NCBI RefSeq assembly: GCF_947623445.1
Contig: NC_135241.1
Location: 26,228,501 to 26,292,500 of the forward strand
From: Clavelina lepadiformis
Lineage: Eukaryota; Chordata; Ascidiacea; Aplousobranchia; Clavelinidae
DNA length: 64,000 bases
Reading direction: 5' to 3'
This document shows, piece after piece, positions 22,853 through 34,757 of this stretch. Made by a program: the position numbers and the translations under genes. Numbering within the stretch: position 1 is the first letter of the stretch; the number at the start of each line of letters is the position of its first letter. The notes under the pieces are model-generated. The model was not told the origin of the DNA. It made no database searches and saw only the letters and a program-made list of their open reading frames with translations.

Positions 22853-25800
22853 ATGGAAGCCTTTATATTGCTTGGGTCAGGTGAGCTAAATAACTTAACG
22901 AAATATATTTACTGAGTTGTAGAAATAAATAATATAATTGTTACGTCATATTGGTCCTTTGACGTGAAGTTTATTCGGTTTCTTTTAAAAATTTCAAATT
23001 TAAAACGTCACAAGAGTAGAAGAGAATTTTTATTAGTTTATTTGCAGATTACTTAAAAATTGAGCAAGTTTGTGCTTGTGCAAAAGCTTATTTGTCACAG
23101 GACCAGTTGCACATTGAAAATATTCTATGTTCAGACTGTTAGCTTTCTGACATAACACGACGCCATTACGACCAGATAATCTCAATAATCGTGACCACGC
23201 ATTGCACGAATTGGCGGGTTTCCTGTTCAGCTCTTTTCAATTAATTTCTACTTTTCTAGTGTTCCTTATTATGACGTCAATAAGCGATGGACGTCAAGTT
23301 TCTCTCTCACTGCCAAATTCAATCCAAGCATCCGGATCAAACGTCACAGTCACCTGTGCGGTGACGCAAACGACGGATTCTTGGAGTTTTTCTTGGATTT
23401 TGAACGGCGTAATACACCTTATTTCCTGATTAGAAGCCGCGCAAAATGATCAAAAATAAAAAAAAATAGCAGCTGCGGCTTCCATTTGAAAAAATACCGT
23501 ATTTGTTGATCAAATAACTTATTCACGTAGCTGTGACGTAGGGCTTTATAAAGAGGATGTGACGTTGCAGGTTTGGGTCGGATATGCCGGTCATACCAGC
23601 AGCCTCTCCACCTACAGGTCAGTTGATGTCGGAACCATTTACACGGACCGGATAAGCATCAGGTGAAGATCGTGGCAATGAACTCATTCCACCTACCACC
23701 TGGAACCTTGACCTTGATTCCACTTGATTTTCAGGGTATTCCCCAACAAAGTTGTAGGGCCGGATTATAATTTCACCTCCGAGCTAACCATCCGCCAGTT
23801 GGAGCCATCCGACGATGGCTTGGTAATTCTCATCGAGGATTCGGACCAGCGTGCGAGTGTCACCTTGAACGTGAAAGGTGAAAGGTCATTAGTTAGGTCG
23901 CCTTTGGCAACACAACTTAACTTTGTTGAAAATTAATCTAACGGATCATCTTTGTTTGTTCATAACTTGATGACGTCATCTCCTTGCGTACTCCTCTCAA
24001 CGAATTGCTGCTTTAGATTGCAACATCACGCTCCCGCATGGTGTCACAGTAGAGTCAAGTTCAGCAATATTTGGGTCACTAGGAACGTTTGAATGTCGCA
24101 ATAATGGTCAATTGTTTTACAATAATGGAACAGCTTTGACCACTTTGGACACAAATTGTCTGGCGTCAGCAATGTGGCGTGGCGCGGAAGGTTTAGAGTG
24201 TTGGCGCGGTGAGTTGGAGTTTTATCAAATCGTGAAATGTTTGGACTTTTTGAAAACTTAACTTTTGTTCAGCTCCAAATGTGACTCTTACTGGAAATTT
24301 CGTCATCAAAGAAGGCGGCGACGTCACAATCAGCTGTGATTATGACGACACATACCCATCTGGAATGTTCACAAGATATTACGTCGGTGGCGAAACGACG
24401 TTGGTGCATAAGGTCAGAATGTTTGTAGAAATAATAACAATTTCCAATTTCTTTGTGAATGAGCTCTCTGTGACATCACAATATCCGCTTAATACGTTAC
24501 AGGGTCAGCCAATGACTTTGATTTCGCAACAAGCGGATGACAATAACAAGGTCGTGACGTGTCAGGCGGTGACTCCTCTCACAGATGTCAACCCTGCTCT
24601 AGGGAAATCCCAGGATCGAGCTCTCAACGTCAGATGTAAGCTCTCTCCGACTTTAACCACCTGAATATTACGAAATAATCAAATCGTTTATGACGTAGTT
24701 CCTCCCCGTATCTTGGACGCTGTCACGTGCATTTGGTTTACGTCACTTCGCGGAAAATGCGATGTCATGTTTTCATCCAATCCACCTGCGCGATTTGAAG
24801 CATTGCGTAAGCAAGGTATAGACATCATATATATATATATTCCTACTTGTAATATTTATAACACTAGGTGTCCTTTTACAGGCGGGAAGAAGGTTACCAA
24901 CGATGGAATTAACATTGTTACGTCACTGAGTTCAAACCAGACATTTACTTTTGAAAGGAGACAGGTAAAAGAATTAGAGATTAATAACTTCAGCCACGTG
25001 CATACGATGTGATTTTTATGGATTTTAGGTTAATCCTACTGACAATGGAACCTACTCGCTCATCTTGAAGTCTTCCGAATTTTCCGGATCATATGACGTC
25101 ATCTTTGACGTCGTTGTAATCGATAACTCATCGGTTGCTCGACCTGTTGTAACAATTGCAACAACAACTCACGACCGATTATCGACAACAGACGACCGAT
25201 TATCGACAATTGGCGACCGATCGACGACGAAGACAGCCAGGGTAGATGGTATCGATGCTGCTCCACCTAGCGGAAATACAGTGATGGTGTTGCTCCTCTG
25301 CTTGCTCGCTTTCTTCCTCATCTCAACCATCGCTCTCGCCTATTTCTATACGAGAGAAAGAAGAAAAAAGAAGTTCAGGGGAGGAAACGTCCAAGGTGAT
25401 CACGTGACGTCATGCAAGTCTGATTTTTAACGCTTTTATGTTTTGTGACGTATTTTATGTTCTTTCAGGAATTAATGGCTCTGTTGGTTTCATGGCAGCG
25501 GGTGAGTAGTATGCAGTGTAATGAGGAAATAATAATTATACCTTGAGTGATGACGTTGTATACGTTGATGACAGATAATGGAAGGTACGTGGAACTCCCC
25601 GCATCGACCCCGCACAACACAGAGGTGAGAAATTAGCATTTTACTTTACACAGAATCAAACTTATAATGCTTCTATGTCTTTCTAATAAGGCTGCTACCT
25701 ACCCAGCAAGCGGGGAAAACCCTTACGTAGATATGACGTCACTTGGTAAGCTCTAGTTTCATAACTATCTGACGTCATAAAGCGACTAATTTAAATAAAC

Positions 25801-26100
25801 AAACGCTTTTTTGTTTAGCGAATGAAAACGGCCAGACTTGCGCAAATCCATATTGCGCAGCTGCAGAAGAGGCCACAGAAAATGTAAATATGACGTCATA
25901 AAGAAAATATTAATTCACATCCTGGTTGGTTATTAAAACCATTGTGACCTAACCACCAGTTTTGTATTCTTCAGATTGAATCAACCAATCAGAAGTCGAT
26001 TTACGAAACCTTGGACGTAATAAATCGTTATGAAAATATACCGGTGAAAAAAAATGGAAAAAATGATTATGTCGTCACTGAGGGTGGGCATCGTAATTGA
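22853..26100 (+). CDS. Ig/CCP-like membrane receptor with tyrosine-rich signalling tail, gene 3 of cluster
   Basis: Fifteen exons join in phase to about 590 residues: 22853-22880, 23260-23408, 23571-23662, 23735-23877, 24017-24208, 24273-24412, 24503-24635, 24699-24815, 24882-24964, 25029-25395, 25469-25501, 25575-25624, 25691-25745, 25819-25883, 25975-26100. A signal peptide is split across exons 1-2 (MEAFILLGS/VFLIMTS). It has an Ig-like domain (2-4), a CCP-like domain (exon 5, 192 nt exactly as in gene 1), Ig (6-7, SCDYDDTYP), the membrane-proximal cassette (8-10), a Thr-rich stalk with repeated DRLST units, and a membrane segment (about 443-467). The 120-residue tail contains YVEL (497), YVDM (521), YCAA (539), YETL (559), YENI (568) and YVVT (581). 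YVDM fits the PI3K p85 SH2 site, and SIYETL fits the ITIM pattern. It lacks the two extra Ig exons of gene 1. Role inferred: phosphotyrosine-signalling recognition receptor. Confidence 0.88.
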
Positions 26101-26542
26101 CAGAGGAAGATTACGTTGTTTTACCCGTAATCATACAATTTATCATTCTCGGGACGCGATGACTGTAACTGTGGGTAGAATTTGTGCCGGTTGTCATCAG
26201 CAATCTTCTCCCTCACTATTATTTTGTCTCTTTCAGTTTTCTTGCTTTTTCCCGCGTATTAGCGCGCGCCTGTAACAACTACATCGCTTCAGTTTTCCTC
26301 TCCACCGCGATATTGACAAAAAAAAATTGATTGATTGTTTAAATCTTATGGTTATTACGTCATATATTATTATTGTTCCAATGATATCCTTTGTATTTGA
26401 GATTATGCAGGAACGTGTGACGTCACTGCTAATCGATTTAGTTTCTGACGTCGACTTTGATTTAACATGATTGGTTGTTACTTATTAAAAGTCAAAACAG
26501 TAAGCGAGATGTGTTGTTAATGTTGTTAATGTTAATGTTAGC

Positions 26543-28941
26543 TAGGCTTACCATACGTCCCGTTTTAGCCGGGACAGTCCCGCTTTTTAAGGCTTTGTCC
26601 CGGTGTCCCGGTCAGTCAACCAAAAGTCCCGCTTTGGCATTTAGCCAGCTAACATTGCCCCACACGACACGAATATTAGCACATTGTGATAGGTCTGTTT
26701 AGCCAACTTGCTGAAGAGCAATGCTCGATGCGTGTTCTTGTTTCGTTGTGTCAAGTGCGAAAGCAATTGTTACGTCATTCTAGCGGGTAATTGGTCCAGT
26801 AATGAGTTGATTGTTAGGGCATTCGCTAGTTCAGTAATAGTAGGCTAGGAGGAGGTGATGTTTTTGCAGTTAGGTTATTGAAAGAACGTTTTTCGTATCG
26901 GTACTTGTTTGTATTTCCTTCTGCAAAAACCATTTGAATGTGAAAGCCCTTATCACCTGCAAAATTAACACTGACTTTTCCTGCTGTGATTTTTATGACA
27001 AAATAAAGTCGAATAAAGACTTCTTGAAAAAAGTATTGTCTACAGAAAAGTATGATTAAAAATAGTAAAATTATGTAAATTTACAAACGCTTAAACATTG
27101 TTTCCTAGTAAAATGCATTATTTTAGTTTTTCTTGGTGTCTTACTATTTAAGTTTTCCCAGACGACAGCAATCCAAAATAGTTTCATACTCCTAGTAAAA
27201 TATGAACTACATTTATCTGATAAGGCTCGTTGTTCGGAAGCGTCCCGGTTTTCAGTCACAAAAATATGGTAAGCCTGTGACGATTACGTCACGACTCACG
27301 AGTTGTTTTGAGATGTTTGGAATTTAATTTGGGATATTGGAATTCAGTGTTTACCAAACTTGAGTTTTCCTTAATGACGTCAGATAATTTCCTCGCTTGA
27401 ACTGGTGTGTCACATATAAATACTGATGTAATGTTTTCAATCTTTCCTTTTTACGTGATCGATTTCACTGGTTACTACAGCGCTATGTAACATTCAGCAA
27501 GATTTGCCCGAAGGCGAAAGCCTTTGTGTTATAATAAATAAAATGGGAACTTTATAAGTTAGTAATTTGTATAGACAGGATCAAGCAACTAACAGCATAG
27601 TCACGCAAATTTGAGAAATGAGAACTCATCAATCGAAGCAGAAGCAAAACAAGTCACCAACCATCAATCGTCCTCGCTCATATTCAAACAATAACCGCCA
27701 GCATATGCGGACTTTATGACAGAGATGTTCGTTGTGTAATACTTCACACGAGTAGTGCACAAGCGAATTATTAAATGTCATAAATTGGTGCCTGATAAGT
27801 TCGAAATTGCTGAGTTAGTTGCACATTGAGCGAGAAGGAATGTTACCAGCTATTTATGAAGTTTTGATGACCAAGTTTCAACAGCAAGATCAGCCAACTA
27901 CGAACGCTAGTCAACGAGGAGGTTTTCAGGACATTCCATCTACAATATCATCAACCTGACTAATTCGGAAACAACAGCACTAATGACATTGATGCCTGGT
28001 TGATGTGATGAAGTTTTGATCGCCTAACTAACGTGTTATACATCTCCAAGAGCATGAGCGAACTATTGTATATATTTTTTACGCATCAAGAAACAAAGTC
28101 CACTGGACATCGCCACACGGCGCATCTCTCTACCGCAAACAAGGCTTGCTACAGCCGCGGAACGACACACGCAGACGTGATCGCTCATTTTTTTACCTTC
28201 GACACGCAAGGGAAATGCGACACTTCTGTAAGCTTATGTCTCATGTTTTGTATTTCAAGTGAAACGGTGTATCGATATTTGTTATATTTACCGAACTTTG
28301 TCATTGTACTGTACTAAATTGTTGTTTTAATAACTGTGATGAATATTATAACCACAGACATAATTTTGTCGAGTAAAGGTTGCCTTCAATTTCATTTCAG
28401 GCAAGCTTTACTCTGGGTAGGAAGGCTATGTGACGATTACGTCACGACTCACGAGTTGTTTTGAGATGTTTGGAATTTAATTTGGGATATTGGAATTCAG
28501 TGTTTACCAAACTTGAGTTTTCCTTAATGACGTCAGATAATTTCCTCGCTTGAACTGGTGTGTCACATATAAATACTGATGTAATGTTTTCAATCTTTCC
28601 TTTTTACGTGATCGATTTCACTGGTTACTACAGCGCTATGTAACATTCAGCAAGATTTGCCCGAAGGCGAAAGCCTTTGTGTTATAATAAATAAAATGGG
28701 AACTTTATAAGTTAGTAATTTGTATAGACAGGATCAAGCAACTAACAGCATAGTCACGCAAATTTGAGAAATGAGAACTCATCAATCGAAGCAGAAGCAA
28801 AACAAGTCACCAACCATCAATCGTCCTCGCTCATATTCAAACAATAACCGCCAGCATATGCGGACTTTATGACAGAGATGTTCGTTGTGTAATACTTCAC
28901 ACGAGTAGTGCACAAGCGAATTATTAAATGTCATAAGCCTA
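26543..28941. mobile_element. hAT-like MITE split by an LTR element
   Basis: The ends are TAGGCTTACCATA and its exact complement (13 bp, perfect). The flanks are ATGTTAGC at 26535-26542 and 28942-28949, a perfect 8-bp target duplication as in hAT. Just inside the left end are repeated GTCCCG blocks. The original element was about 735 bp; the LTR element at 27276-28933 landed 2 bp from its right end. There is no transposase. The intact terminal repeats suggest a moderately young copy, older than its guest. Confidence 0.85.
27276..28933 (+). mobile_element. Short non-autonomous LTR element (TRIM/LARD-like), very young
   Basis: Two 505-bp direct repeats, 27276-27780 and 28429-28933, look identical by eye and start TGTGACG and end TGTCA. 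The flanks carry TAAGCC on both sides (27270-27275 and 28934-28939), a 5- or 6-bp target duplication. A primer-binding-like TGGTGCC starts a few bases after the left LTR, and a purine-rich GGGTAGGAAGG precedes the right LTR. Each LTR has a TATA-like ATATAAATAC and an AATAAA. The internal region is only about 650 bp without recognisable gag or pol, so it is non-autonomous. Identical LTRs imply recent insertion. Treated as a fossil element. Confidence 0.88.
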
Positions 28942-29704
28942 ATGTTAGCGAAATGTTGAGAGCTGAGGTTATTGCAGGTCGATTTGAAGATCAGTCAACT
29001 GTGACTAATTTCAAGATTTGCGCGGTTACTATAGGTCACGTCGAGCACAGACACTGCGATGTAGAGATAGGTTTATATTTTGAGCAACTTGAGATTTAGC
29101 TCGCAGTGAAAGTTGTCGCTAGTTTTGAAGCCGCAGAACAACGACCGCTGGTAGATTGACGTCACACCGAAGTCAATGTGGAAGATAGAGCAGGTGTTGC
29201 AGAAATAATTCGAAATCTGTCGATATTGAAGTCAACTTGTTGAAGATTTGAAACCATTCGAGCAAAAGATGTTGCAACCCAACTTGGGTTATTTTCTTTT
29301 TGTGGTCTTCAGGATGTCCTTCATACACTGACAACATTGTTTATCAGCTTTGTGACTTGAGATGACGACACTATGACCTCTGTTAGCGCACAATGTCGAG
29401 CTTTGATCAACCGTGGATCAGTTATTTGCATAAGATATTCTGGTGAGACAACTCGTTTTAGCTGTTACGATACTGGAGGCAGCAATAGTAGGGCATCGTT
29501 GGTACATTTCTACATTAAACCAAGATATATCTCATACCATGTGATGGGAATGCGCTCGAATTAGTTTATCGGCCTGTGACGTAATTCGGTCGAAACTCGA
29601 TCACGATTGCTGTTGTCGTAATGACGTCAAGGAAAGCGCGGGACATAATCGGTGATTTTCTATCGAGCAAGTTAAGCGAGACGTGATAAATCTTTCTGTT
29701 GCTT

Positions 29705-29710
29705 TATAAA
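29705..29710 (+). promoter_or_regulatory. TATA box, probable NLR gene promoter
   Basis: TATAAA in the context GCTTTATAAAGGAAC lies about 300 bp upstream of the NLR start codon. A TGACGTCA site is about 80 bp upstream of it. Assignment rests on position only; a 5' UTR intron would be needed or the leader would be long. Confidence 0.45.
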
Positions 29711-30005
29711 GGAACTTATTCTACGCAACGAACAAATTCGAGTCAGTTTGAACGTGCAGTGCATCGACGGCACTACACAGGAAGCGGTGGAGTTTGGGCG
29801 AGTCAGGCTTCATGTAATGCACAGTACAGTGTCAGTCGGACTAGGAAGCGGCAGGTTTGTTAACTTTCTTTATTTCAGCTCTTTACCAATAATTATAAGT
29901 TTAATTTACTAACAATGATTTCTCTTGTGATGTCATAGACAGTGTAGAGTTTAGCTTATTTTCAAAATTATCAAACTAAACACGTGGTGTCCATGAACTT
30001 CAAAG

Positions 30006-33000
30006 ATGAACGATTCCAAGGTCGAGTTCAACCAAAACGATTTTCAAGATTGCCAGGTCGGTTGCCAGGAAGTCAACGTCACCAACGTTTACAGTGAGTG
30101 ACGTCACCTCAAACAGTGACGTATGTAACTTACATCTATATGTACCGGTATATTCCAACTACGGCACAGAGATGACTAGAATTAATATATGATGTTGATG
30201 AGGATAGGGTCTATAGCTTTGAAAAAACCTTTACAAATTGCAAAGATTGAGTGGCCAACTTCCGCTTTCGACTTTGTTGGGATTTTCCCCTTACAGAGAA
30301 TACACTTTACAGTTTAGCTTAGAAAGCGAAATATTTCAATATTTTGGCGGAAATGTTGTTTCATTACTTTGGCGCGCATGCGCATTTCATTTGATCAGAA
30401 TTATGCACGGATGTTATACGTCAATAGACATCTGATAAGTTCGTTTAATTGTTACTAGATCAATTCTTCCACGGAAGTGAAAAACCGCTCGAAGATGAAG
30501 ACATCACTCAATTAGGTGAGATTATGACAAAGAGCTGAGATAGCTGTAGGGAACTGGTGCAATGAACACAATCAATGCTGAGTCATCGTGTGTTTACAAA
30601 TCTGACATGTTTCGTTTTGCTGATTTTGTTCCTGCATTCCTTGTGTTAATGCCACCAGTATGCTGAGATTATTATGTCATTTGGACGTTTATGACTAACA
30701 AAGCACAAAAGCCCACTTGAAGTGACAGAATTGGATAAATCCTGGAGCAGCAAAGAACAAAAAACAACAAGGATAACTTATTTCAATGCAATTTCAATAA
30801 TTACGTCATAACGTGCATCATTTTCGCTTCAGCGCGCGAACTTGCTGGAAAACTTCGCGAAGAGGCCCGGATCACTTCCGGTGACATGGTACTTCCGGTT
30901 GAGTTGGACCACCCGATCAACGCGGTGGCGCTAGAGATATCGAGCGACTTGCAACCAGACCGTGAGAGGATGGAAGGAACCGGGCACTACAACAGGAGGG
31001 CGGACTTCCTCAACGTCTATGAGCAGCCTGAGGGGGACATTGCCCTCCAGGATCTCTTCAAGGAAGCTCTGGGGAGAGCAGAGACGGAGTCCTTGAAGAA
31101 ATGCCGCTTGAAGCCGCTGCAGGAGAGGTATGTTCGTTGTCATGGCAACATTGTAGGCGTGGTCGGCCAGGCCGGCATCGGGAAGACGACCTTGGCCAAG
31201 ATCCTGGCAAAAAAGATTCTGGATGAGGGATTACTGGAGGCAGAGTTCATCTTCTACATCCCGTTCCGGATGATCAACTACGACTCTGAGTCCAACTTGT
31301 TGCAATTTCTTGTCACCAGTAGCTCCTGTAGGTGGCGTCACACAGCGCGGTCCGATGAAGCGCTTCTGAAAGAAATCGAACAAAGCTTCTGTTGCGTCAT
31401 AATCCTCGACGGTCTTGATGAGGCGATCATGGACAACAAATCCGCCTCCTACGTAAGTCCCGATGACGCAGCCAAGGCTGAACTTTTCATAAAAAATATT
31501 CTGAATGGAAAGATTCTACCGCGCGCCAAGAAGTTTGTGACGTCAAGGCCTCGTCAGATGTTCGATTTGCACCGCGACTGCCGCCCCAACTTCATCGTGA
31601 ACGTGTTGGGGTTGAGCAAGAAGTCCCAGGAGCAACTCTGCAGAGAGATATGCGGGGAGGACGCACCAGAAGTCCTGAGATACCTGGAAGAACATCCCGA
31701 CATATCAGCTTACTGTTACGTGCCGGTAAACTGCATCTTAACTGCTCACTGCATTCATCGGAGCTTGCTGGATGAGGAGGAAGCCAACCTTGACTCCATC
31801 ACCAGTGTCCTTGTCTACGCTCTTCTTGGGTTCGTAAGGTCGGAGCACATCCGGGATAACGCGTCCTTCGAACCTCACAAGCTCTCACAACTCGCCTGGA
31901 ACGGATTCATGAGGAAGAAGATCATCTTTGATGAGGAAGATTTTAAGGAGTTTGAAATCAACGAGGAAACTCTGAGAGCTTTCCTTGAAACTTACGTCGA
32001 CTCCAGCATGAGAGTAAAAATCCTGGAGGGCGACAAGAGGAGTTACTTCTCGCATCTGATCTGGCAGGAATTCTTCACCGCTCTCTACATGATGATGTCT
32101 ATGTTGGCTGCAATCTTCGAGCAGGAGATAGTAAATTTCGGCGATGGTCGCTGGGAAGTGGTCAATAAATTCATCTTCGGACTCACGAACCCCAAATCTT
32201 TTAAGTCCCTCCAAAAGATACTGCCCCCCACTGTGAGAAAGAACGTCACAATGGAGGAATGGAACAAGAAAAAGTGTCTGCTGCAAGACTATGCATGTAG
32301 TCTCATGCCAGCCGAGATGACCAACGTCACATGCCCCGACTTTCTCCGAGTTTGTGGATTTATTAGTGAGTCAAACGATTGTGACATCACCAATCACGTC
32401 ATAGCGCATGCGCCTCTCGACATTAATCTGTCGGAAAATATTTTGCCCAGTGACGTCACAAGCCTCCACTATTTCCTAAGTCATTCAAAGAAGGAGCACG
32501 TCATAAACGTTGGCTTTGGAAGCGCTTTCAACTCCGTGCGATTCTTGGGCGACGGGTTTGAAAGATTCTTCCGCGGATTGGCGGAGGATGACCGAACCAA
32601 GCATGTCAAGGTGGTCGTCTATTGTGATGTCATATATGTTTATAATAAGTAGCACACACAATCAATTTGTAACAATGAAATTGCGATTTTAGTTGCGCAA
32701 GGTCATGGTTGAGCGCTCAAGCATAACGGACGCTGGCATACGTCATCTCACCAAAAGAATGACGGAGATTGAGGAGCTGACTTTGTATAAGACCGGTCTC
32801 TCTCATCTTCACGTTGAAATTCTTGCAAAGTCAATTAAAACAATTCCCAAGATGGTGAGTCAACCAGGAGACTTTTGTACAACAGCGCAATAAAAATAAA
32901 TTGTGATGTAACAATCACTTTTATTGCAGATGAAAAAGTTGGATCTGGTGGAGAATGCCATTGGTGAAGTTGGGTCACGTGCTCTTGCAACGTGCTTGTT

Positions 33001-33605
33001 CAATCTAAATTCGTTGATTTTGTCCGCATGTGACCTCAATGTGGAAGCTGTTAAGGTGCTTGCAGGCGCCATCTCGCGCCGGGATCAGCCGGTGCGTTGC
33101 CAGAGCTGAATGCCGGACTCTCTTCGATGACTTTATGATTAAGATAAAGTTGCATTTACAGATGGAACGACTCTACTTGCCAAGTAACAGAAAGTTAGGA
33201 TATGAAGGAGGTCTTGCCTTAATTCCAGTTTTGCCAAAAACGAAATATCTCAATTGCAACCACTGCAACATCCCTGCAGCCGGCATTGAGTCCATATGTA
33301 AGGCCTGGAGGGATTTCTCCGAACCGGTACCTTAAAAACTAAGATGTTTATGCGTAGTAAATGCATTAGTCAAATATTTCTGGCCCAATACAAACACGCT
33401 TCGAAAATGTCTGCCTGGTAATTTCATGTTGGTGGTGGGTGACTAACGTTCCTGCTTCTTTCACAAAATCTTTTGTTTGAAGGAGATCATCCTGAACCTG
33501 GATACCCAGTTCGACGACATAAACCTGCGAAGAAAAGAAAACGAAAAACTTTCTGACTCTGCTCGCGGGTGCCTCCAAGCGACTCGTTACAAAGACACAG
33601 AATAG
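30006..33605 (+). CDS. NACHT-LRR (NLR-type) innate immune sensor
   Basis: Seven exons join in phase to about 844 residues: 30006-30093, 30459-30515, 30833-32610, 32693-32854, 32930-33091, 33162-33326, 33483-33605. The large exon 3 holds a NACHT NTPase: Walker A GQAGIGKTTLAK (about residue 159) and Walker B VIILDGLDE. It continues through the NACHT-associated helical region (RSYFSHLIWQEFFTALY). Exons 4-6 are 162, 162 and 165 nt, each encoding about two ribonuclease-inhibitor-type leucine-rich repeats (for example MKKLDLVENAIGEVGSRALA). No Death, CARD or PYD fold is evident in the short acidic N-terminus (MNDSKVEFNQND..., residues 1-66). NLRs are cytosolic danger or pathogen sensors that oligomerise through NACHT. 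The ATG at 30006 was chosen because exons 1-2 splice in phase onto exon 3; an in-frame ATG at 30886 is the alternative. Confidence 0.92.
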
Positions 33606-34416
33606 CTTCATCACTTCTAACATCCAAAATATGCAATAAATTGATCTAATCGAAATAAAATCGATTTAAAACAAAAAGCTTTTGGAGTAAATTTGCCTGA
33701 TATTAGCAGCAGATGTAGCAACGCGCAAATGTTTGAAATGAAAATGAAATCGCTTTTTTTGCCGTTCACGCTCCCGCTCTTAGCAATGAAAAATATTTTC
33801 ACTCAATTTTCAAAACCAATCTCATTCGTGTGCTGCAAGATTACGTTGTAAAACCTTTAACTAACTGCAGCTGTAATTATTATTATTTGTTGTAAATGGT
33901 AGAAAATTTCACGGATTTCGATGTTGAAGAGCTTTGTTTTAGTCACAAATGAGACGAGTAGACCTTCTAGAATTGTAGATACCGATGTTGATTAATTTAA
34001 TATTCTTCACTTTCAAATTTTAGTTTTTAAAATAACGGCAACGTGAAGCAAATTGCGACATTACTCGGCTCATCTGTTTGTGTCTCTTTTATTTTGTTCA
34101 TAGACATCTGATAAAATCTTAAAGGCAGCTGATTCTGCCCAAAAGCAAAGTTGATAGAAAAGACAAGCGGGAGCTTGTTGTCACGTGATTACTGCAGACA
34201 AAAAAATGGTCTCAACTACGCCAATCTGGCATAGAAAAGTATATCAGCAGGAATATGTCCATCACGTGAAAAATACTTGGTAGATTTAAAAAATTCGAAA
34301 AGATGATATGGTGACAAACATTTGAACAAAATTCAATGTTCGACCCGCATTAGTTGTTTGTCCCACTGATACAAGAATAATTATTTCTGGGTTTTGCAAA
34401 GGTAGTGGGCCTAGAT

Positions 34417-34757
34417 CAGGGGCGGGCAACTTCTTCGGTCGGCGGGCCTGATATGAGAAAATGAAGTACTTGGCGGGCCGGATTCCTGAATAGATTGGAA
34501 CGCAGCTTTGTCTTATTAATGTTCATGGTCGAAAATGTTTGCTCATAAATCTATGTAGACCCGAACAGAACAAGTAGATTCATGGCCATTTTTCTCAGGT
34601 TGGCAAACTTGGACTTATTCAGTGACGCAATACAGGGATTGCGGCAGAATGTGGCCAGCGGCCACATTATCATGTAAGACCGGAAACTGTCTGCGGGCCG
34701 CTCAAAATCCCGTCGCGGGCCGGATCCGGCCCGCGGGCCGTATGTTGCCCACCCCTG
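34417..34757. mobile_element. hAT MITE, GC-rich
   Basis: CAGGGGCGGGCAAC and the complement of GTTGCCCACCCCTG form the ends (13 of 14). GCCTAGAT flanks both sides (34409-34416 and 34758-34765), a perfect 8-bp duplication. The interior is rich in GGCGGGCC/GGCCCGC repeats, a known style of hAT subterminal region. It has no coding capacity (341 bp). Confidence 0.9.

Larger units (their letters stand above)
26101..30005. other. Spacer with nested mobile elements, upstream of the NLR gene
   Basis: It contains the nested hAT-like and LTR elements (26543-28941) and the NLR promoter region. 28950-29690 has no recognisable gene; its open frames are short and without family support. Confidence 0.6.

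Noticed and set aside
33366-33802. Minus-strand open frames at the NLR 3' end
   Set aside because: They are shadows of the final NLR exon and AT-rich downstream sequence without family support.
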